Below, one piece after another: positions 42,998 to 52,491 of a DNA stretch of 64,000 bases (positions are counted from its first letter, which is position 1; each line of letters opens with the position of its first letter). Below the pieces are notes generated by a model. The model was not told where the DNA came from. It did not search any database and worked only from the letters and a program-made list of their open reading frames with translations. The translations under genes and the position numbers were made by a program. Origin of the DNA: Ramlibacter aurantiacus (lineage in GTDB: Bacteria; Pseudomonadota; Gammaproteobacteria; Burkholderiales; Burkholderiaceae_C); contig NZ_JAEQNA010000001.1 in the NCBI RefSeq assembly GCF_016722895.1, forward strand, positions 372,001 to 436,000, read 5' to 3'.

Positions 42998-44554
42998 TCA
43001 AGTCACCGGTGCCGGGTTGAACAGCACCAGCGAGTTGTGGATGCGCCAGTGCTCGGCCCAGGTCTTGCGCCCGCTGGCGACATCGAGCACGAAGCGGAAC
43101 ATCTCCCACCCCATCTCCTCGATGCTGGCCTCGCCGTCGGCGATGCGGCCGGCGTTGAGGTCCATCAGGTCGTGCCAGCGCCGGGCCAGTTCGGTCCGCG
43201 TGGCGACCTTGACCACCGGGCAGGCCGCCAGCCCATAGGGCGTGCCGCGGCCCGTGGTGAAGATGTGCACGTTCATGCCCGCGGCCAGCTGAAGGGTGCC
43301 GCAGATGAAATCGCTGGCCGGCGTGGCCGCGTAGACCAGGCCGCGCTGCGTGAGCTTCTCGCCCGGCGACAGCACGCCAGAAATGGGTGACGAGCCCGAC
43401 TTCACGATCGATCCCATCGCCTTCTCGACGATGTTCGACAGGCCCCCCTTCTTGTTGCCCGGGGTGGTGTTGGCGCTGCGATCGACCTGCCCGCGCTGCA
43501 GGTAGGCGTCGAACCAGGCCATCTCGCGCACCATCGCCTGCGCGACCTCGGCGTTGATGGCGCGCGAGGTGAGCTGGTCGATGCCGTCGCGCACCTCGGT
43601 CACTTCCGAGAACATCACGGTGGCGCCGGCGCGCACCAGCAGGTCGGTGCAGAAGCCCACGGCGGGGTTCGCCGTCACGCCCGAGAAAGCATCGCTGCCG
43701 CCGCACTGCACGCCCACCACCAGCTCGCTGGCCGGCACCGTTTCACGCCGGCGAGCCTGCAGCCGCTCCAGGTGCGCGCGGGCGCGGGTGACGATGTCGT
43801 CGACCATGGACATGAAGCCCACGTGCGCCTCGTCCTGCAGCACCACCACGTCGAGCGCCGGCTCGCGCTCGTCGCTGATGGGGATGCTGCCCGGTGGCAG
43901 CAGGCGCTCGGGCTGCAGCTTCTCGCAGCCCAGGCTCACCACCATCACCTCGCCGCCGAAGTTGGGGTTGCGGGCCAGGTTGCGCAGCGTGCGGATGGGG
44001 ATCACCGCATCGGGCGCGTCGATGGCCACGCCGCAGCCGTAGCCGTGCTCCAGCGCCACCACGTCGTCCACGCCCGGGTAGCGGGGCAGCAGCTCGCCCT
44101 TGATGCGCTTGACGGCGAACTCCACCACCCCGGCGACGCACTGCACGGTCTGGGTGATGGCCAGGATGTTGCGCGTGCCCACCGAGCCGTCGGCGTTGCG
44201 GTAGCCCTCGAAGGTGTAGCCCTCCAGGGGCGGCGCGGGCTGCGGGCGCACGGTCGCGATGGGGAGGCCCTCCAGCGACCTCGCGGGTGGCATCTCCAGC
44301 ACGCGTTCGTGCACCCAGCTGCCCGCGGGCAGCACGCGCGTGGCGCGGCCGATGGGCACGTTGTAGCGGCGCACCTCGGCGCCGTCGGGCAGATCGACCA
44401 GCGCCACCTTGTGGCCCTGCGGCACGCGTTCGCGCAGGCGCAGGCCGCAGGGGAATTGAGCCCCGGCCGGCAGGCCGCCTTCGTTGACCACGATGGCGAC
44501 GTTGTCCGCTTCGTGCATGCGGATGTACAGGGGGGACGAGGCGCTGGCGGTCAT
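42998..44554 (-). CDS. garD: Galactarate dehydratase GarD
   Basis: 518 residues, aligning end to end from memory with E. coli GarD: an N-terminal SAF domain ([26 protein letters not shown]), then [78 protein letters not shown] and the end [10 protein letters not shown]. It dehydrates galactarate (mucate) to 5-dehydro-4-deoxy-D-glucarate using iron. Last gene of the aldarate cluster, 12 nt after a Bug gene. Confidence 0.96.
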   Translation of the reverse strand: MTASASSPLYIRMHEADNVAIVVNEGGLPAGAQFPCGLRLRERVPQGHKVALVDLPDGAEVRRYNVPIGRATRVLPAGSWVHERVLEMPPARSLEGLPIATVRPQPAPPLEGYTFEGYRNADGSVGTRNILAITQTVQCVAGVVEFAVKRIKGELLPRYPGVDDVVALEHGYGCGVAIDAPDAVIPIRTLRNLARNPNFGGEVMVVSLGCEKLQPERLLPPGSIPISDEREPALDVVVLQDEAHVGFMSMVDDIVTRARAHLERLQARRRETVPASELVVGVQCGGSDAFSGVTANPAVGFCTDLLVRAGATVMFSEVTEVRDGIDQLTSRAINAEVAQAMVREMAWFDAYLQRGQVDRSANTTPGNKKGGLSNIVEKAMGSIVKSGSSPISGVLSPGEKLTQRGLVYAATPASDFICGTLQLAAGMNVHIFTTGRGTPYGLAACPVVKVATRTELARRWHDLMDLNAGRIADGEASIEEMGWEMFRFVLDVASGRKTWAEHWRIHNSLVLFNPAPVT

Positions 44555-44566
44555 GGCGGTGCCTGC

Positions 44567-45544
44567 TTACTCGATGGTGATCCTGTTGTCCTTGACCACC
44601 TTGGCCATGGCCGGCACCTCGGCCTTGAGCCAGTTGCCGAAGTCGGCCGGGCTCATGGCGGACGGCTCGGCGCCCAACGTGGTCAGGCGCTCGCGCACGT
44701 CCGGCAGCGCGGTGATGCGCAGGACTTCGGCGTGGATCTTGTCGACCACCGCCTTGGGCGTGCCGGCCGGCGCCAACAGGCCCTGCCAGCTGCCGGTGAG
44801 GAAGCCCGGCAGCGTCTCGGCCACCGTGGGCGCGTTGGGCACCTGTGCGTTGCGCTTGGGGCTGGACACCGCGATCAGCTTGATCTTGCCGGACTTCACG
44901 TGCGGGTAGGTAGCCACCATGCCATTGAAGGTCACGTCGATCTGGCCGCCTACCAGGTCGGTCATGGCCTGGGCGCCGCCCTTGTAGGGCACGTAGCCCC
45001 AGTCGATGCCCGCGCGCTGGGCGAACACCACGCCCGCCAGGTGCGTGGCGCTGCCCATGCCGGCGGCGGCCGCGAAGTTGACCTTGCCCTTGTTCGCCTT
45101 GGCCCAGGCGATCAGTTCGGCCGTGGTGTTGGCCGGCACGTTGCTGCTGGTCACCAGCAGGTGCGGGGAGTAGCCCACCATCGCCACCGGCGCAAAGTCG
45201 TTCTGCACGTTGAACGGCAGCTTGTACAGCGCCGGGGCGATGGCGAGGTTGCCCACGTCCATCAGCACCAGCGTGTAGCCGTCCGCCGGCGACTTGGCGA
45301 CCTGGTCGGCGCCCAGGTTGCCGCTGGCGCCGGGCCGGTTTTCCACCACGATGGGCTGGCCCCAGGTCTCGGACATTTTCTGGCCGAGGATGCGCGCGAG
45401 CACGTCCGAGGTGCCGCCGGCGGGGAACGGCACGACGATCTTGACCGGCTTGGAGGGCCAGGCGGCCCCTTGGGCGAAGGCGGCGGGCGCGGCAACCGCG
45501 CAGGCGCCCGCGGCCAGCAGGCTGACGAATTTCCTCTTGTTCAT
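44567..45544 (-). CDS. Bug/TctC-family periplasmic solute-binding protein (4)
   Basis: 325 residues with signal peptide KRKFVSLLAAGACAVAAPAAFAQ. Motifs: PFPAGGTSDVLARIL, VENRPGASG and FAAAAGMGSATH. It is embedded between the 2-hydroxyacid dehydrogenase and garD, so galactarate or glucarate is the likely ligand. GGAG precedes the ATG on the minus strand. Confidence 0.93.
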   Translation of the reverse strand: MNKRKFVSLLAAGACAVAAPAAFAQGAAWPSKPVKIVVPFPAGGTSDVLARILGQKMSETWGQPIVVENRPGASGNLGADQVAKSPADGYTLVLMDVGNLAIAPALYKLPFNVQNDFAPVAMVGYSPHLLVTSSNVPANTTAELIAWAKANKGKVNFAAAAGMGSATHLAGVVFAQRAGIDWGYVPYKGGAQAMTDLVGGQIDVTFNGMVATYPHVKSGKIKLIAVSSPKRNAQVPNAPTVAETLPGFLTGSWQGLLAPAGTPKAVVDKIHAEVLRITALPDVRERLTTLGAEPSAMSPADFGNWLKAEVPAMAKVVKDNRITIE

Positions 45545-45600
45545 GCTCGTGTGTCTCCAGGATGGCCGGCCGCGGCCGGCGGGTTGATGGTTCATGGAAT

Positions 45601-46551
45601 TCAGGCGTGCGGGGCCGCGACGCGCACCTGGCCCGTCGCGAAGAAGGACTGCAGGTTGGCCAGCACCAGCTCGGCCATCGCCTGTCGCGTTTCCTGGGTG
45701 CCGCTGGCGATGTGCGGCAGCAGCACCACGTTGTCCAGCGCCATGAGCGCGGGCGGCACCCGGGGCTCGTTCTCGTAGACGTCGAGCCCGGCGCCGGCGA
45801 TCGTGCGCTGCTGCAGCGCGCGCACCAGGGCGGCTTCGTCGACCACGCTGCCACGCGAGACGTTCACCAGGAAGCCGCGCGGACCCAGCGCGTCGAGCAC
45901 CTCGGCATCGACCAGGTGCCGGGTGTCGGCGCCACCAGCGCTGACCACGATGAGGAAGTCCGCCCAGCGCGCCAGCTCCAGCAGCGTTTCGGCATAGCCG
46001 TAGGGCACGTCGGCCACGCGGCTCCGGTTGTGATAGCGGATCTCCATGTCGAAGCCCTGCGCGCGGCCGGCGACCACCCGGCCGATGCGGCCCAGCCCGA
46101 CGATGCCCAGTCGCTTGCCGCTGACGCGGGTGCCCAGGGGGAACGCACCTTCGCCCCAGCGGCCGAGGCGCACGAAGCGGTCGGCCGCGCTGAAGCCGCG
46201 CGCCACGTCCATCAAGAGGCCCCAGGCCGCGTCGGCGACGCAGTCGTTCAGCAGCTCGGGCGTGTAGCCCACCGCGATGCCGCGCCGCGCCGCGTGCGCC
46301 GTGTCGATGCGATCCAGGCCGACCCCGAAGCTGGAGATGACGCGCAGCCGGGGCATGGCATCGATCAGCTCGTTGGCGATGCCGCGCGAGGCCGAGGTGG
46401 CGACCGCGTCGAATTCGCCGCCCTGCGCGGCGACGAAGGCGGCGCGCGCGGCGCCCGCCGGCGGCAGGTGCGTGAGCTCGTAGGCCTGCGCCAGCTGCGC
46501 GTCGAGCCAGGGCGTCAGCGGCGCGGCGTGGAGTACGCGGGGACGGGTCAT
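45601..46551 (-). CDS. D-isomer-specific 2-hydroxyacid dehydrogenase
   Basis: 316 residues. NAD(P) site GLGRIG (152-157), catalytic Arg233 (NVSRGSVVDE), Glu262 (YENEP) and His280 (LLPHIASGT). It is closest in style to glyoxylate/hydroxypyruvate reductases. Its position between the semialdehyde dehydrogenase and a Bug gene shows co-expression with aldarate breakdown, but the pathway as drawn does not need it; it may reduce a side product such as tartronate semialdehyde, hydroxypyruvate or glyoxylate. Confidence 0.93.
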   Translation of the reverse strand: MTRPRVLHAAPLTPWLDAQLAQAYELTHLPPAGAARAAFVAAQGGEFDAVATSASRGIANELIDAMPRLRVISSFGVGLDRIDTAHAARRGIAVGYTPELLNDCVADAAWGLLMDVARGFSAADRFVRLGRWGEGAFPLGTRVSGKRLGIVGLGRIGRVVAGRAQGFDMEIRYHNRSRVADVPYGYAETLLELARWADFLIVVSAGGADTRHLVDAEVLDALGPRGFLVNVSRGSVVDEAALVRALQQRTIAGAGLDVYENEPRVPPALMALDNVVLLPHIASGTQETRQAMAELVLANLQSFFATGQVRVAAPHA

Positions 46552-46563
46552 GGGTTCAGGCCC

Positions 46564-47991
46564 TCAGCAGGGCTGCCCTTGCCGCGCCACCAGCCAGGCC
46601 GGTGCATCCTGCAGCGCCACCGGGCGCAGGAAGCGGTCCATCGCGGCCCAGCCCACCGAGGTGGTGGCCGGCTGCGTGGACGAGGGGAAGGGTCCGCCAT
46701 GCTGCTGGCCGGCCGTCACCGCCACGCCGGTGGGCACGCCCTTGAACAGCACCCGCCCGGCCACCTGCGTGGCGGCGCGCACCAGGCGCAGGGTCTCGTC
46801 GGTCGCCTGCTCGGCACCGAGCAGCGTCACGGTGAGCGAGCCGCCGATGGCTTCGAGCACCTCGACCACCTGTGGCACGCCCTCGGACCGCACGACCAGC
46901 GCCGCTGGGCCGAACACTTCCTCGTGCAGCGCAGGGTCGGCGACGAAGCCGGCGGCGTCGACCTGCGCCAGGAAGGCGCGCGGCGGCTCGTCCGGTGCCG
47001 ATGCCTCGGCAACGAGCGCCTGCAGGCGCGGATGCGCGGCCCAGGCGGCACGCCCGGCCTCGAAGCCCTCGCGCATCTGCGTCGTGAGCATGGCGTGCGG
47101 CCGGGCGGCGTGCAGGGCCTGCGCCAGCTGCTCCACGAACGCGTCGCCGGCTGCACCGGTCGGCACCACGATCACGCCCGGGCTGGTGCAGAACTGGCCG
47201 CACCCGGTGGTGATGGACACGGCCAGCCCCTGCGCCAGCCCGGCGCCCTGCCCCAGCGCCGGCGGCAGCACCACGAAGGGATTGACCGAGCCGAGCTCGC
47301 CGAAGAAGGGAATCGGGCGAGGCCGCGACTGGGCGGCCTGCTGCAGCGCCAGGCCACCGCGTACCGAGCCGGTGAAGGCCGCGGCCTGGATCAGCGGGTG
47401 CTGCACCAGGCGAACGCCGACTTCGGAGCCCCGGCCGTCGACCAGGTCGAACACGCCGGCCGGCAGGCCCAGCGCCTTCACCACCTGGCGCGCGAGTTCG
47501 GCCACGGCATGCGAGAGCGCGCGGTGCCCACGGTGGGCCTTGACCACCACCGGGCAGCCCGCCGCGAGTGCCGAGGCCGTGTCGCCGCCCAGGACCGAGA
47601 AGGCGAAGGGAAAGTTGCTGGCGCTGAACATCGCCACCGGCCCCAGCGGCACCCGCACCCGCATCAGGTGGGGGTGGCCGGCGGGCGGCGCCCCGGGAAC
47701 GGCCGGGTCGTCGGTGAAGACGAAGGCGGCGCCCTGCTCCACCTGGTTGGCGAAGCCACGCAGCTGGAAGGCGGTGCGATCCAGCTCGCCGTCGAGGCGC
47801 GCGGTGCCCAGGTGGGTCTCCTCGTCGGCCAGCTTCACCAACGATTCGCGCCGGGCCTGAAGCGCGTCGGCCAGGCTGCGCAGCAAGGCCGCGCGTGTGG
47901 CAGCCGGCGACGAGCCGTAGGTGGCGAAGGCCGCGTGCGCGGCACGGGCTGCGGCGTCGACGTCGGCCGCGGTGCTGTCGGTGAAGTTCAT
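46564..47991 (-). CDS. 2,5-dioxovalerate (alpha-ketoglutarate semialdehyde) dehydrogenase
   Basis: 475 residues. Of the NADP-linked KGSADH branch: FSASNFPFAFSVLGGDTASALAAG region, HRGHRALSHAVAEL, FTGSVRGGLAL, GELGSVNPFVVLP (general-base Glu) and the Cys of TTGCGQFCTSPG. It performs the last step, giving 2-oxoglutarate. Family members are usually some 30-50 residues longer at the N-terminus; this one opens at STAADVDAAARAAH, as if the strand before it were missing, and a 48-bp tandem array lies just upstream. GAAAGG precedes the ATG, which overlaps the stop of the repeat-encoded ORF. Confidence 0.92.
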   Translation of the reverse strand: MNFTDSTAADVDAAARAAHAAFATYGSSPAATRAALLRSLADALQARRESLVKLADEETHLGTARLDGELDRTAFQLRGFANQVEQGAAFVFTDDPAVPGAPPAGHPHLMRVRVPLGPVAMFSASNFPFAFSVLGGDTASALAAGCPVVVKAHRGHRALSHAVAELARQVVKALGLPAGVFDLVDGRGSEVGVRLVQHPLIQAAAFTGSVRGGLALQQAAQSRPRPIPFFGELGSVNPFVVLPPALGQGAGLAQGLAVSITTGCGQFCTSPGVIVVPTGAAGDAFVEQLAQALHAARPHAMLTTQMREGFEAGRAAWAAHPRLQALVAEASAPDEPPRAFLAQVDAAGFVADPALHEEVFGPAALVVRSEGVPQVVEVLEAIGGSLTVTLLGAEQATDETLRLVRAATQVAGRVLFKGVPTGVAVTAGQQHGGPFPSSTQPATTSVGWAAMDRFLRPVALQDAPAWLVARQGQPC

Positions 47992-48230
47992 GTGGGCTGG
48001 CCTTTCATTTCAGTGGTCCACGATGCGCGGGCCGCCGAGGCGGGCATCTCGAGCCGCCGCGAAGCGGCCGGCGCGCGGGCCGCCGAGACGGGCATTTCGA
48101 GCCGCCGCGAAGCGGCCGGCGCGCGGGCCGCCGAGACGGGCATCTCGAGCCGCCGCGAAGCGGCCGGCGCGCGGGCCGCCGAGGCGGGCATCTCGAGCCG
48201 CCGCGAAGCGGCCGGCCCTCCCAGCGGCAA
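47988..48230 (-). other. Repeat-encoded ORF overlapping the dehydrogenase start (doubtful gene)
   Basis: 80 codons, ATG to TGA, consisting mostly of four copies of a 16-residue unit (APAASRRLEMPVSAAR with Ala/Val variation), because the 48-bp repeat is a multiple of three. Its TGA overlaps the ATG of the semialdehyde dehydrogenase (ATGA). No ribosome-binding site is evident. It may be a chance frame through a DNA repeat or a leader ORF; I do not claim it as a protein. Confidence 0.25.
48029..48216. repeat. 48-bp tandem repeat, four copies
   Basis: Copies at 48029-48076, 48077-48124, 48125-48172 and a 44-bp last copy at 48173-48216. They are nearly identical; the differences I see are G/A at unit position 12 and C/T at position 20. 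Each contains an inverted CCGC-CGCGAA-GCGG core. The array is contiguous with no spacers, so it is a minisatellite, not CRISPR. It occupies most of the 314-bp gap between gudD and the semialdehyde dehydrogenase. Confidence 0.92.
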
Positions 48231-48305
48231 CCGCGGAACCGGCTTTGCCGGGCCGCTGGTTGCGCCCCCCTGGGGGGGAGGCGCCGAAGGCGCTTCGGGG
48301 GGGGG
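48231..48305 (-). repeat. Dispersed three-hairpin repeat, copy 2
   Basis: On the minus strand it starts directly after the gudD stop codon: a C-run, hairpin GCGCC-TTC-GGCGC, a C-run/G-run pair, then CCGGC-AAA-GCCGG. Compared with copy 1 (25819-25887) the first stem has changed on both arms while staying paired. It has the same orientation relative to its upstream gene as copy 1. Confidence 0.8.
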
Positions 48306-49640
48306 TCATCTCACCAGGCACGGGCGCTTGGGATCGAAGGTCCAGCCGGGGACCAGGTACTGCATGGCGACCGCGTCGTCACGCGCGCCCAGGCCGTGCT
48401 GCAGGTACAGGGCGTGCGCCTTCTCGACTTCGGCCATGTCCAGCTCCACGCCCAGTCCCGGTTTCTTCGGCACCTGCACGTAGCCGCCGTCGATGGCCAG
48501 CGGCTCGCGGGTGAGGCGCTGGCCGTCCTGCCAGATCCAGTGGGTGTCGATGGCGGTGACCTGGCCCGGCGCCGCGGCGCCGACGTGGGTGAACATGGCC
48601 AGCGACACGTCGAAGTGGTTGTTGGAATGCGAGCCCCAGGTCAGGCCCCAGTCGCGGCAGGTCTGGGCCACCCGCACCGAGCCGGCCATCGTCCAGAAGT
48701 GCGGATCGGCCAGCGGGATGTCCACCGCCTGCAGCGACAGCGCATGCACCATCTGGCGCCAGTCGGTGGCCACCATATTGGTCGCGGTGGGCAGGCCGGT
48801 GGCGCGGCGGAACTCGGCCATCACCTCGCGGCCCGAGAAGCCTTCCTCGGCGCCGCAGGGGTCTTCGGCATAGGCCAGCACGCCGCGCAGGTCGCGCAGC
48901 AGACGGATCGCGTCCTCCAGCAGCCAGCCGCCGTTGGGATCGAGCGTGACCCGCGCCTGCGGAAAGCGTTCGTGCAGCGCGCGGATCGCCTCCACTTCCT
49001 GCTCGCCGCGCAGCACGCCGCCCTTGAGCTTGAAGTCCTGGAAGCCGTAGCGCGCCTGCGCGGCTTCGGCCAGGCGCACCACGGCTTCGGGCGTGAGCGC
49101 CGGTTCATGCCGCAGGCGCAGCCAGTCGTCTGGCGCATCGGGTTCGCTGGCATAGGGCAGGTCGGTCTTGCGCCGGTCGCCCACGAAAAACAGGTAGCCC
49201 AGCATCTGCACCGCATCGCGCTGCTGGCCTTCACCGAGCAGCGCCGCCACCGGCACGCCCAGGTGCTGGCCCTGCAGGTCGAGCAGGGCCGACTCCACGG
49301 CAGTCACCGCATGGATGGTGGTGCGCAGGTCGAAGGTCTGCAGGCCACGGCCGCCCGCATCGCGATCGGCGAAGCGGGCGCGCATGTCGTTCAGGATGGC
49401 CTGCAGCTCGCCCAGGCCCCGCCCTTCGACCACCGCCCGCGCGTCTTCCAGGGTCTGGCGGATCTTCTCGCCGCCGGGCACCTCGCCGACGCCGGTGCGC
49501 CCGGCACTGTCGGTGGCGATCACGATGTTGCGGGTGAAAAAGGGCGCGTGCGCGCCCGACAGGTTCAGCAGCATGCCGTCGCGGCCGGCCACGGGAATGA
49601 CCCGCAGGCCGGTGATGCGAGGCAATGACGATGCGGACAT
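48306..49640 (-). CDS. gudD: Glucarate dehydratase GudD
   Basis: 444 residues of the enolase superfamily, MR/glucarate branch. Catalytic KxK in FKLKGGV, metal ligands in [22 protein letters not shown] and [10 protein letters not shown], and the His in [24 protein letters not shown] is the specific glucarate dehydratase sequence. It dehydrates D-glucarate (and L-idarate) to 5-dehydro-4-deoxyglucarate. It is flanked by a Bug gene and, downstream, by the repeat elements. Confidence 0.96.
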   Translation of the reverse strand: MSASSLPRITGLRVIPVAGRDGMLLNLSGAHAPFFTRNIVIATDSAGRTGVGEVPGGEKIRQTLEDARAVVEGRGLGELQAILNDMRARFADRDAGGRGLQTFDLRTTIHAVTAVESALLDLQGQHLGVPVAALLGEGQQRDAVQMLGYLFFVGDRRKTDLPYASEPDAPDDWLRLRHEPALTPEAVVRLAEAAQARYGFQDFKLKGGVLRGEQEVEAIRALHERFPQARVTLDPNGGWLLEDAIRLLRDLRGVLAYAEDPCGAEEGFSGREVMAEFRRATGLPTATNMVATDWRQMVHALSLQAVDIPLADPHFWTMAGSVRVAQTCRDWGLTWGSHSNNHFDVSLAMFTHVGAAAPGQVTAIDTHWIWQDGQRLTREPLAIDGGYVQVPKKPGLGVELDMAEVEKAHALYLQHGLGARDDAVAMQYLVPGWTFDPKRPCLVR

Positions 49641-49685
49641 CTCAGGTTCCAGAAGTGGGGTCAGCGGAAGGCGTTCACGCCCCGG

Positions 49686-50636
49686 TCAGTTGGCGGTGAT
49701 GTTGCGGCTGGAGATCAGCTTCTGCCAGCGGGCGTACTCCGCGGCCTGAAAGGCGGCGAACTGCTCGGGCGTGTTCAGCACCATCTCGAAACCCAGGTCG
49801 AGCAGCTTGGACTTGACCTGCGGATCGTTCAGGCTGGCGACGACGGCCGAGTGCAGCTTGGCCTTCACGTCCGCCGGCAGCCCCTTGGGACCGACGATCG
49901 CCTGCCACGAGTACACGTTGGCTTCCTTGATGCCGTTCTCCTCCAGCGTGGGCACGTTCGGCAGCAGCGGCGAACGCCTGGCGCTGGTGATGGCCAGCGC
50001 GCGCAGCTTGCCGGACTGGATCTGCGGCATGGCGGTGTTGATGTTCATGAAGGACGATTCCACCTGGTTGCCCAGCAGGTCGCTCATCACCGGGCCGCCG
50101 CCCTTGTAGGGCACGTGCACGCCGGTGGTGCCGGTCTGCTGCCAGAACAGTTCGGCCGTGAGGTGGTCGCTGCTGCCGCTGCCCGACGAGGCGAAGCTCA
50201 TCTTGTTGGGGTTGGCCTTGAGGTGCGCGATCACGTCGGCCAGCGTCTTGTGCGGCGAGGCGGCGGGCACGACCAGCACGTTGGGCGCCTGCACGGCGAC
50301 GGTGAGCGTGTCCAGGTCCTTCAGCGCGTCGTAGGGCGCCTTCATCAGGTGCGGCGCGATCACCAGCGGCCCGAGCGACGTGACCAGCAGCGTGTGGCCG
50401 TCGGCCGGCGCGCGCGCGACCTGGCCGGCGCCGATGGTGCCGGTGGCGCCGGCACGGTTTTCCACCACCACGGTGCCGCCCAGGCGCTCCTGCAGGCGCG
50501 GTTGCAGGTTGCGGGCGATCAGGTCGGTGGAGCCGCCGGGCGGGAACGGCACGACCAGCACGACGGGCTTGGTCGGGAACGCGAAGCTCAGGCCGGTGGA
50601 GGCGGCCAGGACGAGGGCCGTGAGGGCTTTCTTCAT
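49686..50636 (-). CDS. Bug/TctC-family periplasmic solute-binding protein (5)
   Basis: 316 residues; signal peptide KKALTALVLAASTGLSFAF. Motifs: PFPPGGSTDLIARNL, VENRAGATG and FASSGSGSSDH. It sits between kdgD and gudD, so glucarate is a likely ligand. It is the second Bug in the same cluster; the two may separate glucarate and galactarate. GGAG precedes the ATG. Confidence 0.93.
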   Translation of the reverse strand: MKKALTALVLAASTGLSFAFPTKPVVLVVPFPPGGSTDLIARNLQPRLQERLGGTVVVENRAGATGTIGAGQVARAPADGHTLLVTSLGPLVIAPHLMKAPYDALKDLDTLTVAVQAPNVLVVPAASPHKTLADVIAHLKANPNKMSFASSGSGSSDHLTAELFWQQTGTTGVHVPYKGGGPVMSDLLGNQVESSFMNINTAMPQIQSGKLRALAITSARRSPLLPNVPTLEENGIKEANVYSWQAIVGPKGLPADVKAKLHSAVVASLNDPQVKSKLLDLGFEMVLNTPEQFAAFQAAEYARWQKLISSRNITAN

Positions 50637-50665
50637 GAGGGATGTCTCCGTGCTGGTGATGAAAC

Positions 50666-51577
50666 TCATTGCGGGCCCAGGCGCTGCATCAGCGCCTGGA
50701 GCTGCTCGACTTCCTGCGGCCTGAGGTCGGACAACGGCGGGCGCACCGGCCCCGCCGAATAGCCCGCCAGCGTGGCGCCGGCCTTGACGATGCTCACGGC
50801 GTAGCCCTCGCCCTTGTTGCGGATCTCGAGGTAGGGCAGGAAGAACTGGTCGATCAGGCGCGACACGGTGGCCTGGTCGCCGGCGGCATAGGCGTTGTAG
50901 AACTCGATGGCCGTCTTCGGGATGAAGTTGAAGACCGCCGACGAATACGTGGGCACGCCCAGCGCGCGGTAGGCATTGGCATAGACCTCGTGGGTGGGCA
51001 TGCCGCCGATGTAGACGAAGCGCTCGCCCAGGCGCTGGCGGATCTGCACGATGCGCTCGACATCGCCCAGGCCGTCCTTGAAGCCGATGAGGTTGGGGCA
51101 GCGCTCGGCCAGCATCTCCAGCGACGTCGCGTTGAGCTTGCAGGCGCCGCGGTTGTAGACGATCACGCCGATCTTCACGCTCTTGCACACGGCCTCGACG
51201 TGGGCGACCAGGCCTTCCTGCGTGGCCTCGGTCAGGTAGTGCGGCAGCAGCAGCACGCCCTGCGCACCGCTGCGCTCGGCCTCCTGGGCGTAGGTGATGG
51301 CCAGGGTGGTGCCGCCACCGGCGCCGCCCACGATGGGCACCTGGCCGCGGCAGGTCTCGGCGGCGGTGCGCATCACCTGCGCGTACTCACCCGGCTCCAG
51401 CGAGAAGAACTCACCCGTGCCACCCGCCGCGAACAGCACCGTGGCGCCATAGGGCATGAGCCACTCCAGCCGGCGGGTGTAGCCCATGGGGTCGAAGCGC
51501 AGCTGCGCGTCGAAGTCCGTGAGGGGGAAGGACAGCAGCCCGGAGGACAGCGATTGCTTGAGCTCTTGAGGAGACAT
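50666..51577 (-). CDS. kdgD: 5-dehydro-4-deoxyglucarate dehydratase KdgD
   Basis: 303 residues, DHDPS superfamily. Schiff-base Lys167 in [10 protein letters not shown] and Tyr141 in [19 protein letters not shown] near residue 52 is the carboxylate site. It dehydrates and decarboxylates 5-keto-4-deoxyglucarate to 2,5-dioxovalerate. The start MSPQELKQ at 51577 is chosen because it matches known family N-termini and because the in-frame ATG at 51610 lies inside a palindrome that looks like the operator. Confidence 0.95.
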   Translation of the reverse strand: MSPQELKQSLSSGLLSFPLTDFDAQLRFDPMGYTRRLEWLMPYGATVLFAAGGTGEFFSLEPGEYAQVMRTAAETCRGQVPIVGGAGGGTTLAITYAQEAERSGAQGVLLLPHYLTEATQEGLVAHVEAVCKSVKIGVIVYNRGACKLNATSLEMLAERCPNLIGFKDGLGDVERIVQIRQRLGERFVYIGGMPTHEVYANAYRALGVPTYSSAVFNFIPKTAIEFYNAYAAGDQATVSRLIDQFFLPYLEIRNKGEGYAVSIVKAGATLAGYSAGPVRPPLSDLRPQEVEQLQALMQRLGPQ

Positions 51578-51601
51578 GGTGGGGTGGGTTTCGGTGAACG
51601 G

Positions 51602-51615
51602 GTACGACATCGTAC
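51602..51615. promoter_or_regulatory. Candidate GntR operator of the aldarate cluster
   Basis: GTACGA-CA-TCGTAC, a perfect inverted repeat, lies between the GntR stop and the kdgD start. A half-site GTACGA recurs at 52418-52423, upstream of the GntR gene itself. FCD-type GntR regulators bind such short palindromes and are released by pathway intermediates. Confidence 0.6.
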
Positions 51616-51663
51616 AACATGATTCGTGCGTGACAAGCGCGGCGGTGCGGAAAAGCCCGGCGC

Positions 51664-52398
51664 TCAGCTTCTGGGGGTGACGGTGGCGCGCCGGCGCCGC
51701 TCGCGGCTGTTGGACAGGTGGGTGCGCATGGCCGCCCGCGCGGCCTCGGCATCCTGGCGGCGGATGGCGTCGTAGATGCTCTCGTGCTCGCCGTTGACGT
51801 GGCGCAGGTAGTCACGCCGCTCGGCCGTGATGGGCACGTCGGAGTCGAGCCGCGCGCGCGGGATCATCATGCCGCCCAGGGTGGACATGAGGTCGGCGAA
51901 GCGGGGGTTCTGGGTGGCGCGCGCGATCTCCAGGTGGAACTGGAAGTCGGGCCCCACGGCGTCGCGCCAGGCCTCCACCGCGCCGGCGAACGCATCGAGC
52001 GCCGCCCTCAGGGCACGCAGGTTCTCCTCGCTGCGGCGCTGCGCCGCCAGAGCGGCCGCTTCGGTTTCGACGGCGATGCGCAGCTCGAGCACCGCGATCA
52101 CGTCCTGCAGCGTCTCCAGCTGGCTGGGCGAGATGCGGAAGGCACTCGCGTCGCCGAAGCCCAGCACGTAGGTGCCGATGCCGTGGCGCGTCTCCACCAT
52201 GCCGGCCGCCTGCAGCCGGGAGATGGCCTCGCGCACCACGGTGCGGCTGACGCCGAATTCCTCCATCAGGTCGGCCTCGCGCGGCAGCTTCTCGCCGGGC
52301 GGCAGGCGGCCATCCCGGATGCGGTCGCCCAGCGACTGCACCAAGTCGGTGGTGAGGGAGCGGGATCGGCGGGCCGGGGGGGGAGCCAGGGTGGTCAT
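51664..52398 (-). CDS. GntR-family regulator (FadR/FCD subfamily) of aldarate catabolism
   Basis: 244 residues. N-terminal winged helix ([43 protein letters not shown]), then an all-helical FCD domain with metal-ligand residues ([25 protein letters not shown]). It precedes kdgD on the same strand and probably represses the cluster and itself, with glucarate or 5-keto-4-deoxyglucarate as inducer. The GTACGA sites in both flanking gaps support this. No clear ribosome-binding site precedes the ATG. Confidence 0.92.
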   Translation of the reverse strand: MTTLAPPPARRSRSLTTDLVQSLGDRIRDGRLPPGEKLPREADLMEEFGVSRTVVREAISRLQAAGMVETRHGIGTYVLGFGDASAFRISPSQLETLQDVIAVLELRIAVETEAAALAAQRRSEENLRALRAALDAFAGAVEAWRDAVGPDFQFHLEIARATQNPRFADLMSTLGGMMIPRARLDSDVPITAERRDYLRHVNGEHESIYDAIRRQDAEAARAAMRTHLSNSRERRRRATVTPRS

Positions 52399-52491
52399 GC
52401 GGCGATTATGGACGGATGTACGACGACTTGGGATCCCGGCGCCAGGAGCCGGCCTTAGCATCGACGACCGCCATCCTGCCAAGAGACGCCC

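Noticed and set aside
48029..48216. CRISPR array
   Set aside because: The four 48-bp units are contiguous with no unique spacers, and no cas gene is present.
45562..48483. 973-codon plus-strand ORF spanning three minus-strand genes and the tandem array
   Set aside because: It is antisense to clear dehydrogenase genes and its composition is that of a shadow frame; it stays open because stops are rare at this GC content.
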